A DNA stretch of 64,000 bases from Vulcanimicrobiota bacterium (GCA_003140215.1 PLJL01000004.1:1004661-1068660), one strand, 5' to 3'. Shown: positions 9,992-18,659, counted from the stretch's first letter. Numbers and translations are program-made. The notes: generated from the letters alone by a model not told the origin.

Positions 9992-11398
9992 ATGGCACAG
10001 GCGATCCGTCTGACCCCAGCGGCGACGTCCGAACCACCCGCCCGGATCGATCCGCGCACGAGCGCCCTGTTGCGCGGGCCGATCGTCCCGCTGTTGCTGA
10101 CAATGGCCTGGCCCAATATCGTGCTGATGCTGGCTCAGGCGAGCACCGGGCTGATCGAGACGTTCTGGGTCTCACGGCTGGGCACCGACGCGCTGGCCGG
10201 TATGGCGCTGGTGTTTCCCGGCGTCATGCTGATGCAGATGATCGCGGCAGGTTCGCTCGGCGGCGCGATATCCTCGGCGATCGCGCGTGCGCTCGGTTCG
10301 CGGCGCACCGGCGATGCCGACGCGCTCGTCCTCCATGCGCTCATCGTCAACGTCGCGCTTGGCTTGATTGCGTCGGTGCTGATGCTTGCGTTCGGGCCGC
10401 AGCTCTACTTCGCGCTCGGCGGGCGCGGTGCGTCGCTCGACGCGGCGCTGCGCTACTCCAACGTCGTGTTCGCCGGAAACGTGCTGATCTGGACCACCAA
10501 CGGGCTGGCCAGCGTGGTGCGCGGAACGGGGAACATGCTCGTACCGGCGTTGGTCATCTGCGCCGGTACCGTCATCCTCATCCCGCTCTCGCCGTTGCTG
10601 ATCTTCGGCGCGGGGCCGTTCCCCGCGCTGGGAATCGCCGGCGGGGGTGTCGCGATGCTCGTCTCGTTCGCGTGCGGCACGGCGGCGCTCGCGTTCTACG
10701 TGCTGACCGGGCGCAGCGTCGTGCGCTTGCGGCTGCGCCGCTTGCAGCGCCGGATCTTCGCCGACATTTTGGGGATGGGGGCGGTCGCGACCGTGTCGTC
10801 GGTCCAGACCAATCTCACCATCGGGTTCACAACCGGTTTGGTCGCGACGGTGGCGGGACCCGCGGGGGTGGCGGGCTACGGAACCGGCGCGCGGCTCGAG
10901 TATCTCCTCATCCCGCTGGTGTTCGGTTTGGGAGCGCCGCTGGTGGCGCTCGTCGGCACCAACATCGGCGCCCGACAGCCGGCTCGCGCGTTACGAATCG
11001 CGCTCGTCGGCGGGGCGATCGCCTTCGCAATGACCGAAGCGATCGGCGTGGCGGCTGCACTGTGGCCACACCGGTGGCTGGGGCTCTTCGGGGCGGATCC
11101 GGTCATGATCTCGTCGGGTAGCGCGTACCTGCGTGCGGTGGGCCCGTTCTACGGATTCTTTGGGCTCGGTCTGGCGCTGTATTTCGCGTCGCAGGGCGCC
11201 GGGCGCTTGGGCTGGCCGCTGTTCGCCGGATTCTTGCGCATGGGGATCGCGATCGGCGGCGGGTGGCTCGTGCTGCGCGCGACGGGGTCGCTCGTCTTCT
11301 TGTTCGCCGCGCTCGGCGTGGGGATGCTGACCTACGGAATCGTGGTCGCTTCCGCAGTCACGTCCGGCTCCTGGTTCCGAGGCCGGCAGCGCGCATAG
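9992..11398 (+). CDS. MATE-family multidrug/sodium antiporter
   Basis: About 468 residues with twelve hydrophobic segments and typical MATE features: the start of the transporter core PIVPLLLTMAWPNIVLMLAQ, the family-characteristic GLIETFWVSRLGTDALAGMAL, and the internal repeat beginning near ILGMGAVATVSSVQTNL. It exports cationic drugs or dyes with Na+ or H+ in exchange. I chose the ATG at 9992 rather than the ATG at 9983, because the -10 hexamer TACGAT overlaps the earlier codon. It is divergent from an HxlR regulator, a common arrangement for efflux genes induced by electrophiles or drugs. Followed by a short hairpin at 11398-11414. Confidence 0.9.
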   Translation: MAQAIRLTPAATSEPPARIDPRTSALLRGPIVPLLLTMAWPNIVLMLAQASTGLIETFWVSRLGTDALAGMALVFPGVMLMQMIAAGSLGGAISSAIARALGSRRTGDADALVLHALIVNVALGLIASVLMLAFGPQLYFALGGRGASLDAALRYSNVVFAGNVLIWTTNGLASVVRGTGNMLVPALVICAGTVILIPLSPLLIFGAGPFPALGIAGGGVAMLVSFACGTAALAFYVLTGRSVVRLRLRRLQRRIFADILGMGAVATVSSVQTNLTIGFTTGLVATVAGPAGVAGYGTGARLEYLLIPLVFGLGAPLVALVGTNIGARQPARALRIALVGGAIAFAMTEAIGVAAALWPHRWLGLFGADPVMISSGSAYLRAVGPFYGFFGLGLALYFASQGAGRLGWPLFAGFLRMGIAIGGGWLVLRATGSLVFLFAALGVGMLTYGIVVASAVTSGSWFRGRQRA

Positions 11399-11414
11399 CG
11401 GACGGAGCGTCCGC
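11398..11414. terminator. short hairpin after the MATE gene
   Basis: GCGGACG, a 3-nt GAG loop and CGTCCGC form a perfect 7-bp stem beginning in the MATE stop codon. No T-tract follows, so termination strength is doubtful. Confidence 0.35.
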
Positions 11415-11432
11415 CTCGCGAAGGGTCGACGA

Positions 11433-12047
11433 ATGCGGACCCAAGCCGGGCCGGCGCTGGCGCTGGCGCTCGCGGCGGCGGCCAGCTCGCAGCTTCGGCT
11501 CGACGGCGGCGAGCCGGAGTTTCGCGGCGTCTTCGCCCCCGTCGTCGTCACGCTCGACGAGGCTGACCACGACTATCGTCGCGCGATCGAGCAGACGTTG
11601 CCGCCGCCCGCAGCCGCGGCGCTGCTCGCCGCGATGGCCACCTTCCGCGAGCGGGTCCACGAGGTTCGCGAACGCGCGCGCGCCGAGATCGGCGCGCTCT
11701 TTCGCCGCAACGGACTCGTCTATGGCGGCTTCGATCCGCTCGACCCCGCCATGCCGGCGACGACGGCGCTGTCACACGTGGACGGGACGCGCGTCGCCAC
11801 GCTCGCGGATGCCGCACGATCGGAGATCGAAGCGCTGCGTGCCGCGGTCAACGGGTCGGTCGCGCAGAATCTCTCGCCGCAGCAGATGGAAGCCCTCGTC
11901 GGCGCCAAGCGCCGCCGCCGCGAGGCCTTCGAAGCGGCGCTGCGCGGGCCGCTCGAGATCATCGCCGCGCAGCACCCCGGGCTGACGGCGGCAAGAACCG
12001 ACCGGACGCTCTACGGCCTCGCGCAACTCGCCGACGGGTGGTATTGA
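11433..12047 (+). CDS. predicted exported helical protein of unknown function
   Basis: 204 residues opening with a weak signal-like stretch (PALALALAAAASSQLRL). The rest is mostly alpha-helical and charged: repeated Glu/Arg heptad-like helices around 45-90 (ATFRERVHEVRERARAEIG) and 125-180. This layout recalls small periplasmic chaperone-like or Spy/CpxP-like proteins, but no diagnostic motif is present, so I leave it unnamed. An AAGG stretch precedes the ATG. It lies between the MATE gene and a small membrane protein, all on the same strand. Confidence 0.6.
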   Translation: MRTQAGPALALALAAAASSQLRLDGGEPEFRGVFAPVVVTLDEADHDYRRAIEQTLPPPAAAALLAAMATFRERVHEVRERARAEIGALFRRNGLVYGGFDPLDPAMPATTALSHVDGTRVATLADAARSEIEALRAAVNGSVAQNLSPQQMEALVGAKRRRREAFEAALRGPLEIIAAQHPGLTAARTDRTLYGLAQLADGWY

Positions 12048-12050
12048 TGG

Positions 12051-12056
12051 TACGAT
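12051..12056 (+). promoter_or_regulatory. extended -10 element of a leaderless promoter
   Basis: TGG followed directly by TACGAT at 12051-12056, with 6 nt to the ATG at 12063. This matches the TGG-TA-N3-T pattern seen before the met, thr and hipB starts in this window. It lies just past the stop of the preceding gene. Confidence 0.45.
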
Positions 12057-12062
12057 GAGGCC

Positions 12063-12254
12063 ATGCACCTCGTCCTGACGGCGCTGCCGTTCGCGCTCAT
12101 CGCCACGGTCGTCGTGCTGATCCTCGCTCGCGCGCTGCGCGGTCGCGTCGTTCGGCCGCGGCCGGCTCGCAAGCCCAGGCCGACCAAGCTGACGCTGCAC
12201 GTCTCACCCGATCGCATGGACGACGACCTCCGGGACCTGCTGCGGAAGTCATAA
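12063..12254 (+). CDS. small single-pass membrane protein
   Basis: 63 residues: one transmembrane helix (about 4-24, LTALPFALIATVVVLILARA), then a very basic cytoplasmic segment (RGRVVRPRPARKPRPTK) and an acidic-basic tail. The positive residues after the helix imply a periplasmic N-terminus and cytoplasmic C-terminus. No known family. It ends 17 bp before the stop of the convergent FAD oxidoreductase gene. A -10-like hexamer sits directly upstream. Confidence 0.6.
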   Translation: MHLVLTALPFALIATVVVLILARALRGRVVRPRPARKPRPTKLTLHVSPDRMDDDLRDLLRKS

Positions 12255-12271
12255 GGCGTGCGGCGGGGCCG

Positions 12272-14038
12272 CTACAGGAAGCCGAGCTGCTCGCAGATCC
12301 AGACGGCGGCGTCGGCCCGGGTTAGCGTCTGGTCGGGCCAGGGGAGTTGACGCCCGACGCGTTCGTCGACGGCGTCGCGGCCGGCCTGCGACAACTCGTC
12401 GCCGGGTTGGAAATCGAGCGTTTGGCCGTCGCCTTCGAAGATGCCGCGCACCCCGCAGAGGTGGATCGCGGCGAAAGCGCGCTCGTTGTTCTCGAACGGG
12501 ACGTCGGCCCACCAGAAGATCGGGGCGCCGCGTTCGAGGACGCGGGTCTGCAACGCGACGACGCGCGCCGGGTCCTTGTAGGTGTCCTTCGGCGCGATGT
12601 TCTGGGTCGTGCAGAACGCCGCTAGTACGCCGGCGGCTTCCCCGATCGCCCATTCGACGGGGTGGACGCGATAGGCGCCCGAGGTCAGATGCGTTGCGCC
12701 GATGTTTTTGCAGCCGGCGACGAAGTTGCTCAGCGACTTGGGCAACAGCGAGCCGAGCGGGATCTGGAACGGCAACGTTCCGAAGTTGTGCTCCTCGGTG
12801 CCCGGACCGGTGGCCGGGTGCACGTCGATCCCGTAAAAGCCGATGCCGCACGAATCCGCGAACAGCTTTGCGCGCACCGAGCCCGGCGGCAGATCGGCGG
12901 GGTCGATGTCCTGGCGCACGATGCGCTCTTCGGCGTCGATGCGCCGCGATTCGCGGATGTAGGGAGCGGGTGCCGTTCCGTCGTCGCGGTCGAACGCATC
13001 GGTGCGGACCATGAGATTCGGGTAGCCCTTTTGGGTGGCGTCATCGTCGTGTTCGACGTCGGTCTGCAGCCAATACGCGAACGCGATCGACACCGTGCGC
13101 GCCTGCTCGATGATGGCGGCGTCTTGTTGCGCGTCGCCGGTCGGGATCGTCGCCGCTTGGTAGTCGTTGCTGCCGACGTTGAGCGTGCTGCGATCGCACG
13201 CGTAGTCGGGGTCGACGAAGTTGCGTTTGTCGACGTAGCGGCGATAGTCCCAGACGGTCTCCGATCCGGGTGGTTTCACCGTGATAACGCTGTTGATGTC
13301 GCCGTCGACGACGTGGAAGTTCTGGTCGATCACGATTTGCTCGTAGCCGTCGGGCTTGTCGATCGGATGCGACTCTCCGGCCGGGCGAAGCTCGAGCGCG
13401 ATCGGCACGGTGATCGGCTGGATCCATTCGGGATGAGCCTCCGGCGGCGCGTCGCGCTCCTGCGTGTCGGCGAACGACTCGGCGCCGATCGTCCAGGCCA
13501 GGCCGGCGCACAGCGGCAGGAGGTCGCCCAGGTCGGTCGCGTCGATGAAGACGTTGCCGGCGTACGTGTCGCCGCCGTTGACGGTGACGCTTTGCACGAG
13601 CCCGCCGTTGAGGGTGACGGCCGTGACCCGTACACCGTACTTCACGTCGAGCCGCGGCGCCGCGGCGTCGAGCAGGCCGTCGATGACGGTCCTGACCACG
13701 TTCGGATCGGCCCTGAACGGGTTTCCCGGCGACGCCGAGCCGGGATTGAAATACGTCTGCTGTTTGCCGGCCGCCGACAGCGTCGCGTTCTGCCGGTACC
13801 AGTCGCGAATCGCATCGCGCAACTCGCGATACGACTTCGCCGAGCAGGTGGTCTCGGTCAGATCCATTTTCGTCTCGTCCCAGCGCGTCAGCCCCTGCGA
13901 CGTCGCTTGGCCGCCGGCCCAGGTGCCGGCCTCGAGCAGCACCACCCGGACCTTCGGGTCGCTCGCGGCGGCCAGCGCCGCGGCGACGCCGCCGAAGCTC
14001 GCGCCTGCAATCACGACGTCGTACTCGAACCCAGCCAT
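12272..14038 (-). CDS. FAD-dependent oxidoreductase with C-terminal SLH-like segment (copy 1)
   Basis: 588 residues of the FAD_oxidored family (PF12831). The N-terminal dinucleotide-binding fold is YDVVIAGASFGGVAAALAA, with the acidic ribose ligand at the end of strand 2 (VVLLEAG). A second signature, GNVFIDATDLGDLLPL, and a C-terminal GAYRVHPVEWAIGEAAG complete the flavin site. The last about 70 residues (AAIHLCGVRGIFEGDGQT ... LTRADAAVWICEQLGF) resemble one S-layer-homology repeat. ATG 14038 has a GGAGGG ribosome-binding site; the frame stays open far upstream, but that extension is a shadow of the permease gene. It is the last gene after the ABC-transporter operon. A paralogue lies at 39450. 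Substrate unknown. Confidence 0.85.
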   Translation of the reverse strand: MAGFEYDVVIAGASFGGVAAALAAASDPKVRVVLLEAGTWAGGQATSQGLTRWDETKMDLTETTCSAKSYRELRDAIRDWYRQNATLSAAGKQQTYFNPGSASPGNPFRADPNVVRTVIDGLLDAAAPRLDVKYGVRVTAVTLNGGLVQSVTVNGGDTYAGNVFIDATDLGDLLPLCAGLAWTIGAESFADTQERDAPPEAHPEWIQPITVPIALELRPAGESHPIDKPDGYEQIVIDQNFHVVDGDINSVITVKPPGSETVWDYRRYVDKRNFVDPDYACDRSTLNVGSNDYQAATIPTGDAQQDAAIIEQARTVSIAFAYWLQTDVEHDDDATQKGYPNLMVRTDAFDRDDGTAPAPYIRESRRIDAEERIVRQDIDPADLPPGSVRAKLFADSCGIGFYGIDVHPATGPGTEEHNFGTLPFQIPLGSLLPKSLSNFVAGCKNIGATHLTSGAYRVHPVEWAIGEAAGVLAAFCTTQNIAPKDTYKDPARVVALQTRVLERGAPIFWWADVPFENNERAFAAIHLCGVRGIFEGDGQTLDFQPGDELSQAGRDAVDERVGRQLPWPDQTLTRADAAVWICEQLGFL

Positions 14039-14097
14039 GCGTACACCCTCCACCGAAACACCCGGGCCCGTTTTTCGTCGCCGGCGCGGACGTCCCC

Positions 14098-14754
14098 TTA
14101 TAGCGTGCGCGTCTCGAGGCGGCGACCGGCTTGAGCGAGTCCGAAGTTGGCGGTGAAATAGATCAGCGCCAGCAGCGCGAAGACGGGGATCGGTTGGAAC
14201 GGCGGCTGCGCGAAGACGATCTGACCGCGCCGCGTGAGCTCGAGGATGCCGATGACCGCGGTGAGCGACGTGTCCTTGAGCAGCGTTACGAACTGCGCGA
14301 CCAGCGCCGGCATCATCTGGCGCACGGCGATCGGCAAGGTGACGATGCGCAAAATCTGCGCCGGCGACAAACCCTGCGACGCGGCCGCTTCGAGCAAACC
14401 CTTGGGCACCGCGAGGATCCCCGCTCGCACGATCTCCGCGACCAGCGCCGCGGTGAAAGCCGACAGGGCGATCGCGCCGGCGGTGAACGGATCGAGCTTC
14501 ACCCCGATGATCCGGGGCAGTGCGAAATAGGCGAAGAAGATGACCAGCAGCAGTGGTAACGCGCGCATCCCCTCGATGTAGATCGTCGCGACGATGCGCA
14601 GCACGTGCCAGCGGGACAGCCGCGCGAGCGCGAGAACGATCCCGGCGACGAACGAGATCGCGATCGCGATCGCCGCCAGCTCGAGCGTGACGCCGAGGCC
14701 CCCGGCGAGAAACGTGAGCGTTCCGCGGTTGAACAACCACCCGAGATCGGTCAT
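14098..14754 (-). CDS. polar amino-acid ABC transporter permease (second subunit)
   Basis: 218 residues, about five membrane helices, His/Glu/Gln/Arg/opine-family permease. The EAA-loop for contact with the ATPase is visible around LLEAAASQGLSPAQILRIVTLP, and the TIYIEGMRALPLLLVIFF segment is typical. The ATG overlaps the stop of the first permease (ATGA), so both are translated in step and should form a heterodimeric pore. Transported substrate is probably glutamate, aspartate, glutamine or a relative. Confidence 0.92.
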   Translation of the reverse strand: MTDLGWLFNRGTLTFLAGGLGVTLELAAIAIAISFVAGIVLALARLSRWHVLRIVATIYIEGMRALPLLLVIFFAYFALPRIIGVKLDPFTAGAIALSAFTAALVAEIVRAGILAVPKGLLEAAASQGLSPAQILRIVTLPIAVRQMMPALVAQFVTLLKDTSLTAVIGILELTRRGQIVFAQPPFQPIPVFALLALIYFTANFGLAQAGRRLETRTL

Positions 14755-15395
14755 CGCGCGTACCGCTTTTCGAGCACGTTCACGGCATACGCGGTCGGCA
14801 GGGTGAGGATCAAATAGCAGATCGCGGCGCCGGCGAACATCGGCACGTACTGGAAGGAGCGCGCTCCCAGGAGGTTGGCCGTGCCGAGCACGTCGAGCAC
14901 CGACACGGTGCTCACCAGCGATGAGTTCTTGATCAAATTGAGGGTGGTATTGCCGAGCGGCGGGATCGTTTTCCCGATCGCCTGGGGCAGGACGATCAGC
15001 CGCATCGCGGTCGGGTAGGTCATCCCGCCCGACAGCCCGGCCTCGAGCTGGCCCTTAGGGACCGCAGCGATCCCGCTGCGGATCGCCTCGGCGACGAAGG
15101 CCGACGTGTAGACCCCCAGCGCCAGCACGCCGCACACGAACGCGTCGAGCTTGATCCCGATGCTCGGCAGCGCGAAGAACAAGAAGAAGAGCTGCACGAG
15201 CAGCGGGATGTTGCGCAGAAACTCGACGTACGCGGCGCCGATGCGGCGCGGCGCAGCCGACGGCGCGACGCGCAACGTCGCGACGATCACGCCGAGTCCG
15301 AGCGCCAGCAGCAGCGCCAGCGCGGAGACCTCGACCGTCACCAGCAGGCCCTGGGCGAGCAATCCGGCGTTCTCGCCCAGGACCGACCAGTCCAT
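14751..15395 (-). CDS. polar amino-acid ABC transporter permease (first subunit)
   Basis: 214 residues with the same family features: AAYVEFLRNIPLLVQLFFLF near the middle and an EAA loop QLEAGLSGGMTYPTAMRLIV. It begins 6 bp after the binding-protein gene and overlaps the next permease by 4 nt. Acts in the inner membrane with the second permease and the ATPase encoded at 16293-17036. Confidence 0.92.
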   Translation of the reverse strand: MDWSVLGENAGLLAQGLLVTVEVSALALLLALGLGVIVATLRVAPSAAPRRIGAAYVEFLRNIPLLVQLFFLFFALPSIGIKLDAFVCGVLALGVYTSAFVAEAIRSGIAAVPKGQLEAGLSGGMTYPTAMRLIVLPQAIGKTIPPLGNTTLNLIKNSSLVSTVSVLDVLGTANLLGARSFQYVPMFAGAAICYLILTLPTAYAVNVLEKRYAR

Positions 15396-15401
15396 CCTCG
15401 T

Positions 15402-16280
15402 TCAGCCCGGCTTCTGGTTGGCGAACTGCTCCGCGGCCGTGTCGGCGGCCATCCCGAACCACGAGTTGAAGTCGGGCGGCAGCTTCTTGCCCAGCCACTT
15501 TTCGTGCATCTTGGCGTAGTCGCCGCTCTTCTTGAGGTCGGCGAGCGTGTCGTTGATCGCCTTGACGAGCGACGCGTTGCCCTTGCGGATGCCGATGCCG
15601 TACGGCTCGAAGGTGAACAGTCCGCCGACGAGTTGCAGCTGGCTCGGGTCTTGCGCCTCGTATCCGCCCAGGATCACGTTGTCGGTGGTGACGGCGTCCA
15701 CGCGTCCGCCGCGCAGCGCGGTCAGACACTCCGGATAGGTTTCGAAGGTAACGACGTTCGCCTTGGGCACGAGCCGGCGAATCGTCTGCTCCGGCGTGGA
15801 ACCTTGCACCGAGCAGACGCCCTTGCCGTCGAGGTCCTTGTAGCTCTTGATCGTCGAGCTTTTCTTGACCAGCAGCGACTGCCCGGCCCGGTAGTAGACG
15901 CTCGAGAAGTCGATCGTCTTCATGCGCGCCGGCGTGATCGTCGCCGTTGCGACGAACGCGTCGATGTCGCCGTTCTGCACCAGCGGGATGCGGTTGTCGG
16001 ACTTCACCTGAACCAGCTCGACCTTGTCGGCCGAGCCGAGGACCTTCTTGGCGATCGCGCGCGCGATGTCGACGTCGAAGCCGGAGACTTGGTTCGTCTG
16101 CGGGTTGAGCGAGCCGAACGGCGGCGCGTCGTACTTCACCCCGATCTTGATGGTGCCGCGCTTGCGGATCGCGTCGACCGAGTTGTCGTCGGCGGCGCGT
16201 GACGGCACGGACGACCCGAGCACGAGCGTCGCCGCGAGGGTGAGCGTCGCCGTGAGCACGGCGCGTCGGGCAAGGATCAT
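15402..16280 (-). CDS. polar amino-acid ABC transporter substrate-binding protein
   Basis: 292 residues with a signal peptide (cleavage likely after VPSRAADD region, about residue 30) and the SBP_bac_3 fold: RGTIKIGVKYDAPPFGSLNP, GFDVDIARAIAKKVLG, SVYYRAGQSLLVKK and GKGVCSVQGSTPEQTI. The GFDVDIA signature and overall length match glutamate/aspartate or glutamine binders. It lies between ATPase and permeases in one operon. No lipobox, so it is presumably free in the periplasm, which again fits a diderm cell. Confidence 0.92.
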   Translation of the reverse strand: MILARRAVLTATLTLAATLVLGSSVPSRAADDNSVDAIRKRGTIKIGVKYDAPPFGSLNPQTNQVSGFDVDIARAIAKKVLGSADKVELVQVKSDNRIPLVQNGDIDAFVATATITPARMKTIDFSSVYYRAGQSLLVKKSSTIKSYKDLDGKGVCSVQGSTPEQTIRRLVPKANVVTFETYPECLTALRGGRVDAVTTDNVILGGYEAQDPSQLQLVGGLFTFEPYGIGIRKGNASLVKAINDTLADLKKSGDYAKMHEKWLGKKLPPDFNSWFGMAADTAAEQFANQKPG

Positions 16281-16292
16281 CGTGAGTTCTCC

Positions 16293-17036
16293 TTAGTGGG
16301 CGAGGATCTTCGAGAGAAACAGTTGCGCCCGCGGATTGGCCGGCGCGGAAAAGAATCGTTCGGGTGCGGCCTGCTCGACGATGTGTCCGGCATCCATGAA
16401 CACAACCCGGTCGCCGACCTCGCGCGCGAATCCCATCTCGTGGGTGACCACGACCATGGTGATGCCCGTATGCGCCAGTGCCTTCATGACGTCGAGCACC
16501 TCCTTGATCATCTCGGGATCGAGCGCGCTGGTCGGCTCGTCGAAGAGCAGCACCTTGGGCTGCATCGCCAGCGCCCGCGCGATCGCGACGCGCTGCTGTT
16601 GCCCGCCCGAGAGCTCGGCCGGATACGCCGCCGCCTTCTCCGGGAGGCCGACGCGTTCCAGCAAGGCACGCGCCTCGCTTTCGGCCTGCTCGCGCGGCAC
16701 GCGCTTGACGTTGATCGGCGCGAGGGTGATGTTCTCGAGCGCCGTCTTGTGCGGATAGAGGTGAAAAGCCTGAAACACCATTCCGACATTGCGCCGGATC
16801 GCGGCCAGCTCGCCGCCTTTGGCGGTGAGGCGCCTGCCGTCGACGGTGACGGTCCCCTGCTGCACGGCTTCGAGTCCGTTGATGCAGCGGATCAGCGTGC
16901 TCTTACCCGACCCCGAGGGGCCGACGATCACGACGACCTCGCCCGGCGCGATCGCGAGATCGATGTCGGCCAGGACGTGGTTGGTCCCGAACCATTTCTG
17001 GACGCCCGAGAATTCGATGGCGCTGGGAGACGGCAT
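16293..17036 (-). CDS. polar amino-acid ABC transporter ATP-binding protein
   Basis: 247 residues with all ABC motifs: Walker [11 protein letters not shown]-loop [14 protein letters not shown], signature [15 protein letters not shown], Walker [14 protein letters not shown] and H-loop VVTHEMGFA. Closest remembered relatives are GlnQ/GltL. First gene of the transporter operon; energises uptake by the two permeases. The 48-bp gap to the repair gene upstream contains nothing I can name. Confidence 0.95.
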   Translation of the reverse strand: MPSPSAIEFSGVQKWFGTNHVLADIDLAIAPGEVVVIVGPSGSGKSTLIRCINGLEAVQQGTVTVDGRRLTAKGGELAAIRRNVGMVFQAFHLYPHKTALENITLAPINVKRVPREQAESEARALLERVGLPEKAAAYPAELSGGQQQRVAIARALAMQPKVLLFDEPTSALDPEMIKEVLDVMKALAHTGITMVVVTHEMGFAREVGDRVVFMDAGHIVEQAAPERFFSAPANPRAQLFLSKILAH

Positions 17037-17084
17037 CAGATGTGCACGTCTCGCCGCGCGGGCGCCGGATACCTGGGTAGCCTG

Positions 17085-17852
17085 CTAGGCCGCGATCGGA
17101 CGGCACAGCCGGCACGGCACCAGGCCGTGCGCGTGGGCTTCGGCGGCGGTGCGCAACAAGCGATACCCCGGCGCGTCGACGCGGGTCGCGACATCGCCGC
17201 AGGTCGGCAGGCAGAACCACCCGGCGTCGCAACCGACGTATCGGAAGCCGCGTCGCGTGATGCGCTCGAGCGCGTCAAAATCGACGCCTTCCTGGGCTAG
17301 GAGTTCGCGCTTCGTCGCGGCGCCGAACACGTAGCCGCCGACGGAACAATTGGTGCGAATGACGCGGTGACACGGTACGAGCAGCGGGACTGGATTGCGG
17401 CCCAGCGCGTTGCCGACCGCACGCGTCGCGGTGGGCGTTCCCAGCTCCCGCGCAAGCCAGGCATACGGCCGCGCGCTGCCCGCGGAGATCTCCGCGGCCT
17501 TTGCCAGCACGCGCCGTTCGAAGGGCGAACAATCGCGCAAGTCGATCGGAACCTCGACGTCTTCGCCGTGAAGTTTCGCACGGGCCGCCGACGAGATAGA
17601 ATCGTCTTCGACGGCCGGGACGACGCGGCAGGCGAAACGCTCGGCGTACCACGCTTCGAACGCGTTGTCGTCGCCGGCGAGCCGGACCGCCGACAGGCCG
17701 CGTGCGCTCCAGGCGATGTAGACGTCGCCGAGGGCGCTGGCGGCGCTGGTGTAGCGATCGACCCCGATGCCGGAGAAGATTTTCGTCGTAAAGTCGGGCG
17801 AGGTCGAGCGCCGGGTGGCGTCGCGATAGTCGCGCAAGCGCGGGTCAGTCAT
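17085..17852 (-). CDS. methylated-DNA--protein-cysteine methyltransferase fused to a C-terminal Ada-type zinc domain
   Basis: 255 residues. A short N-terminal segment and an RNase-H-like domain are followed by the MGMT catalytic domain, whose acceptor motif PCHRV contains Cys161 (also GNALGRNP and GGYVFGAATKRELL). Residues about 200-253 then form an Ada N-terminal-type zinc domain with four Cys spaced as in E. coli Ada: C214-x3-C218 and C247-x2-C250. In E. coli this domain is at the N-terminus, joined to an AraC helix-turn-helix, and accepts methyl groups from phosphotriesters. Here it follows MGMT and no DNA-binding AraC module is present. The ATG overlaps the end of an ECF sigma gene by 8 nt, so the sigma factor may supply the transcriptional output. 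Confidence 0.85.
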   Translation of the reverse strand: MTDPRLRDYRDATRRSTSPDFTTKIFSGIGVDRYTSAASALGDVYIAWSARGLSAVRLAGDDNAFEAWYAERFACRVVPAVEDDSISSAARAKLHGEDVEVPIDLRDCSPFERRVLAKAAEISAGSARPYAWLARELGTPTATRAVGNALGRNPVPLLVPCHRVIRTNCSVGGYVFGAATKRELLAQEGVDFDALERITRRGFRYVGCDAGWFCLPTCGDVATRVDAPGYRLLRTAAEAHAHGLVPCRLCRPIAA

Positions 17853-18441
17853 CGTGCTTCTCCAGATATGCCCGCACGGCGAGCAAACCGCGGTGAGCGG
17901 AGGCTTTGACGGTGCCGATGGGCTGGTCGAGCGTCTCGGCGATCTCGTCGTAGGACAGTTCGTCGACGTAGCGCAGCACGAACGCCGCGCGCAGCGCAGG
18001 CGAGAGCCGCGCAACGGCGTCGTCGACGTAGCCCCACGCTTCGGATCGCAGCACGAGCTGTTCGGGTCCCGGGCGGCCGTCGAGCAGCGGCCGCGCCGCG
18101 CCGTCGTCGTATTCGAGCGAGTCGCTCGCTGGCGGCGCGTCGCGAAACGCGTTGCGCGTCAGGTTGTGCGCGATCGCAAACAGCCACGAGCGCAGCCGCA
18201 ACGCGGCCCGCCGCTGCACCGGATAGGTTTGCAACGCGCGGTAGGCGCGCACGAAGACGTCTTGGGCGACGTCTTCAGCCCGCGCATCGTCACGCAGCAT
18301 TCGGGCAACGAACGATACGACCTCGGCGCGGTAGGCGATCACCACCCGTTCGAACGAGCGCTCGAGATCGTGGGCTAGCGCCTGCACGAGGTCCGCGTCG
18401 GCGTCGGGCGCGGTGACTTCGCAGGTGCAGGCCACGGACAC
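17845..18441 (-). CDS. ECF-family RNA polymerase sigma factor
   Basis: About 198 residues. Region 2 is visible as RSFERVVIAYRAEVVSFVAR, ARAEDVAQDVFVRAYRAL and LRSWLFAIAHNLTRNAFRD; region 4 as LSPALRAAFVLRYVDELSYDEIAETLDQPIGTV (given here in pieces: LSPALRAAFVL, DELSYDEIAE, PIGTVKASAHR). I place the start at GTG 18441, one base after the stop of the small ORF upstream, because the extra 19 residues from ATG 18498 look unrelated to sigma factors; this is uncertain. Coupled at its 3' end to the MGMT-Ada gene. No classical anti-sigma gene follows. Confidence 0.85.
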   Translation of the reverse strand: MSVACTCEVTAPDADADLVQALAHDLERSFERVVIAYRAEVVSFVARMLRDDARAEDVAQDVFVRAYRALQTYPVQRRAALRLRSWLFAIAHNLTRNAFRDAPPASDSLEYDDGAARPLLDGRPGPEQLVLRSEAWGYVDDAVARLSPALRAAFVLRYVDELSYDEIAETLDQPIGTVKASAHRGLLAVRAYLEKHDD

Positions 18442-18442
18442 C

Positions 18443-18598
18443 TCACCACCAGCCGGTGTGGACCCTGCGCTCACGCAACAGCCGCCTTTCGGTCTCATCG
18501 TTCCAGACGACCAGCTCGTGCGTGGGTCGCGGATGGGCGAGGGCGATGGCGACGAGTCCGACGGCGACGACGGTCGCCATCACGATGGTGAAGATCAC
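18443..18598 (-). CDS. 51-residue single-pass membrane protein upstream of the sigma gene
   Basis: A GTG start with a strong GGAGGA ribosome-binding site 4 nt upstream opens a frame encoding one transmembrane helix (residues 3-21, FTIVMATVVAVGLVAIALA) and a charged tail (NDETERRLLRERRVHTGWW). It overlaps the upstream reading frame of the sigma gene and ends 1 base before the preferred sigma start. The arrangement suggests cotranslation with the sigma factor. Whether it tethers or senses anything is unknown. It is too short for most gene callers. Confidence 0.55.
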   Translation of the reverse strand: MIFTIVMATVVAVGLVAIALAHPRPTHELVVWNDETERRLLRERRVHTGWW

Positions 18599-18659
18599 GG
18601 GTTCCTCCGGGGTTGGGGTCGCCGGAAGAACACGCCCGGCTCGGGCCGCGTTGCATCCC

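Noticed and set aside
12662-14134. 490-codon plus-strand ORF opposite the FAD oxidoreductase
   Set aside because: Shadow frame with no recognisable fold; the oxidoreductase has clear motifs.
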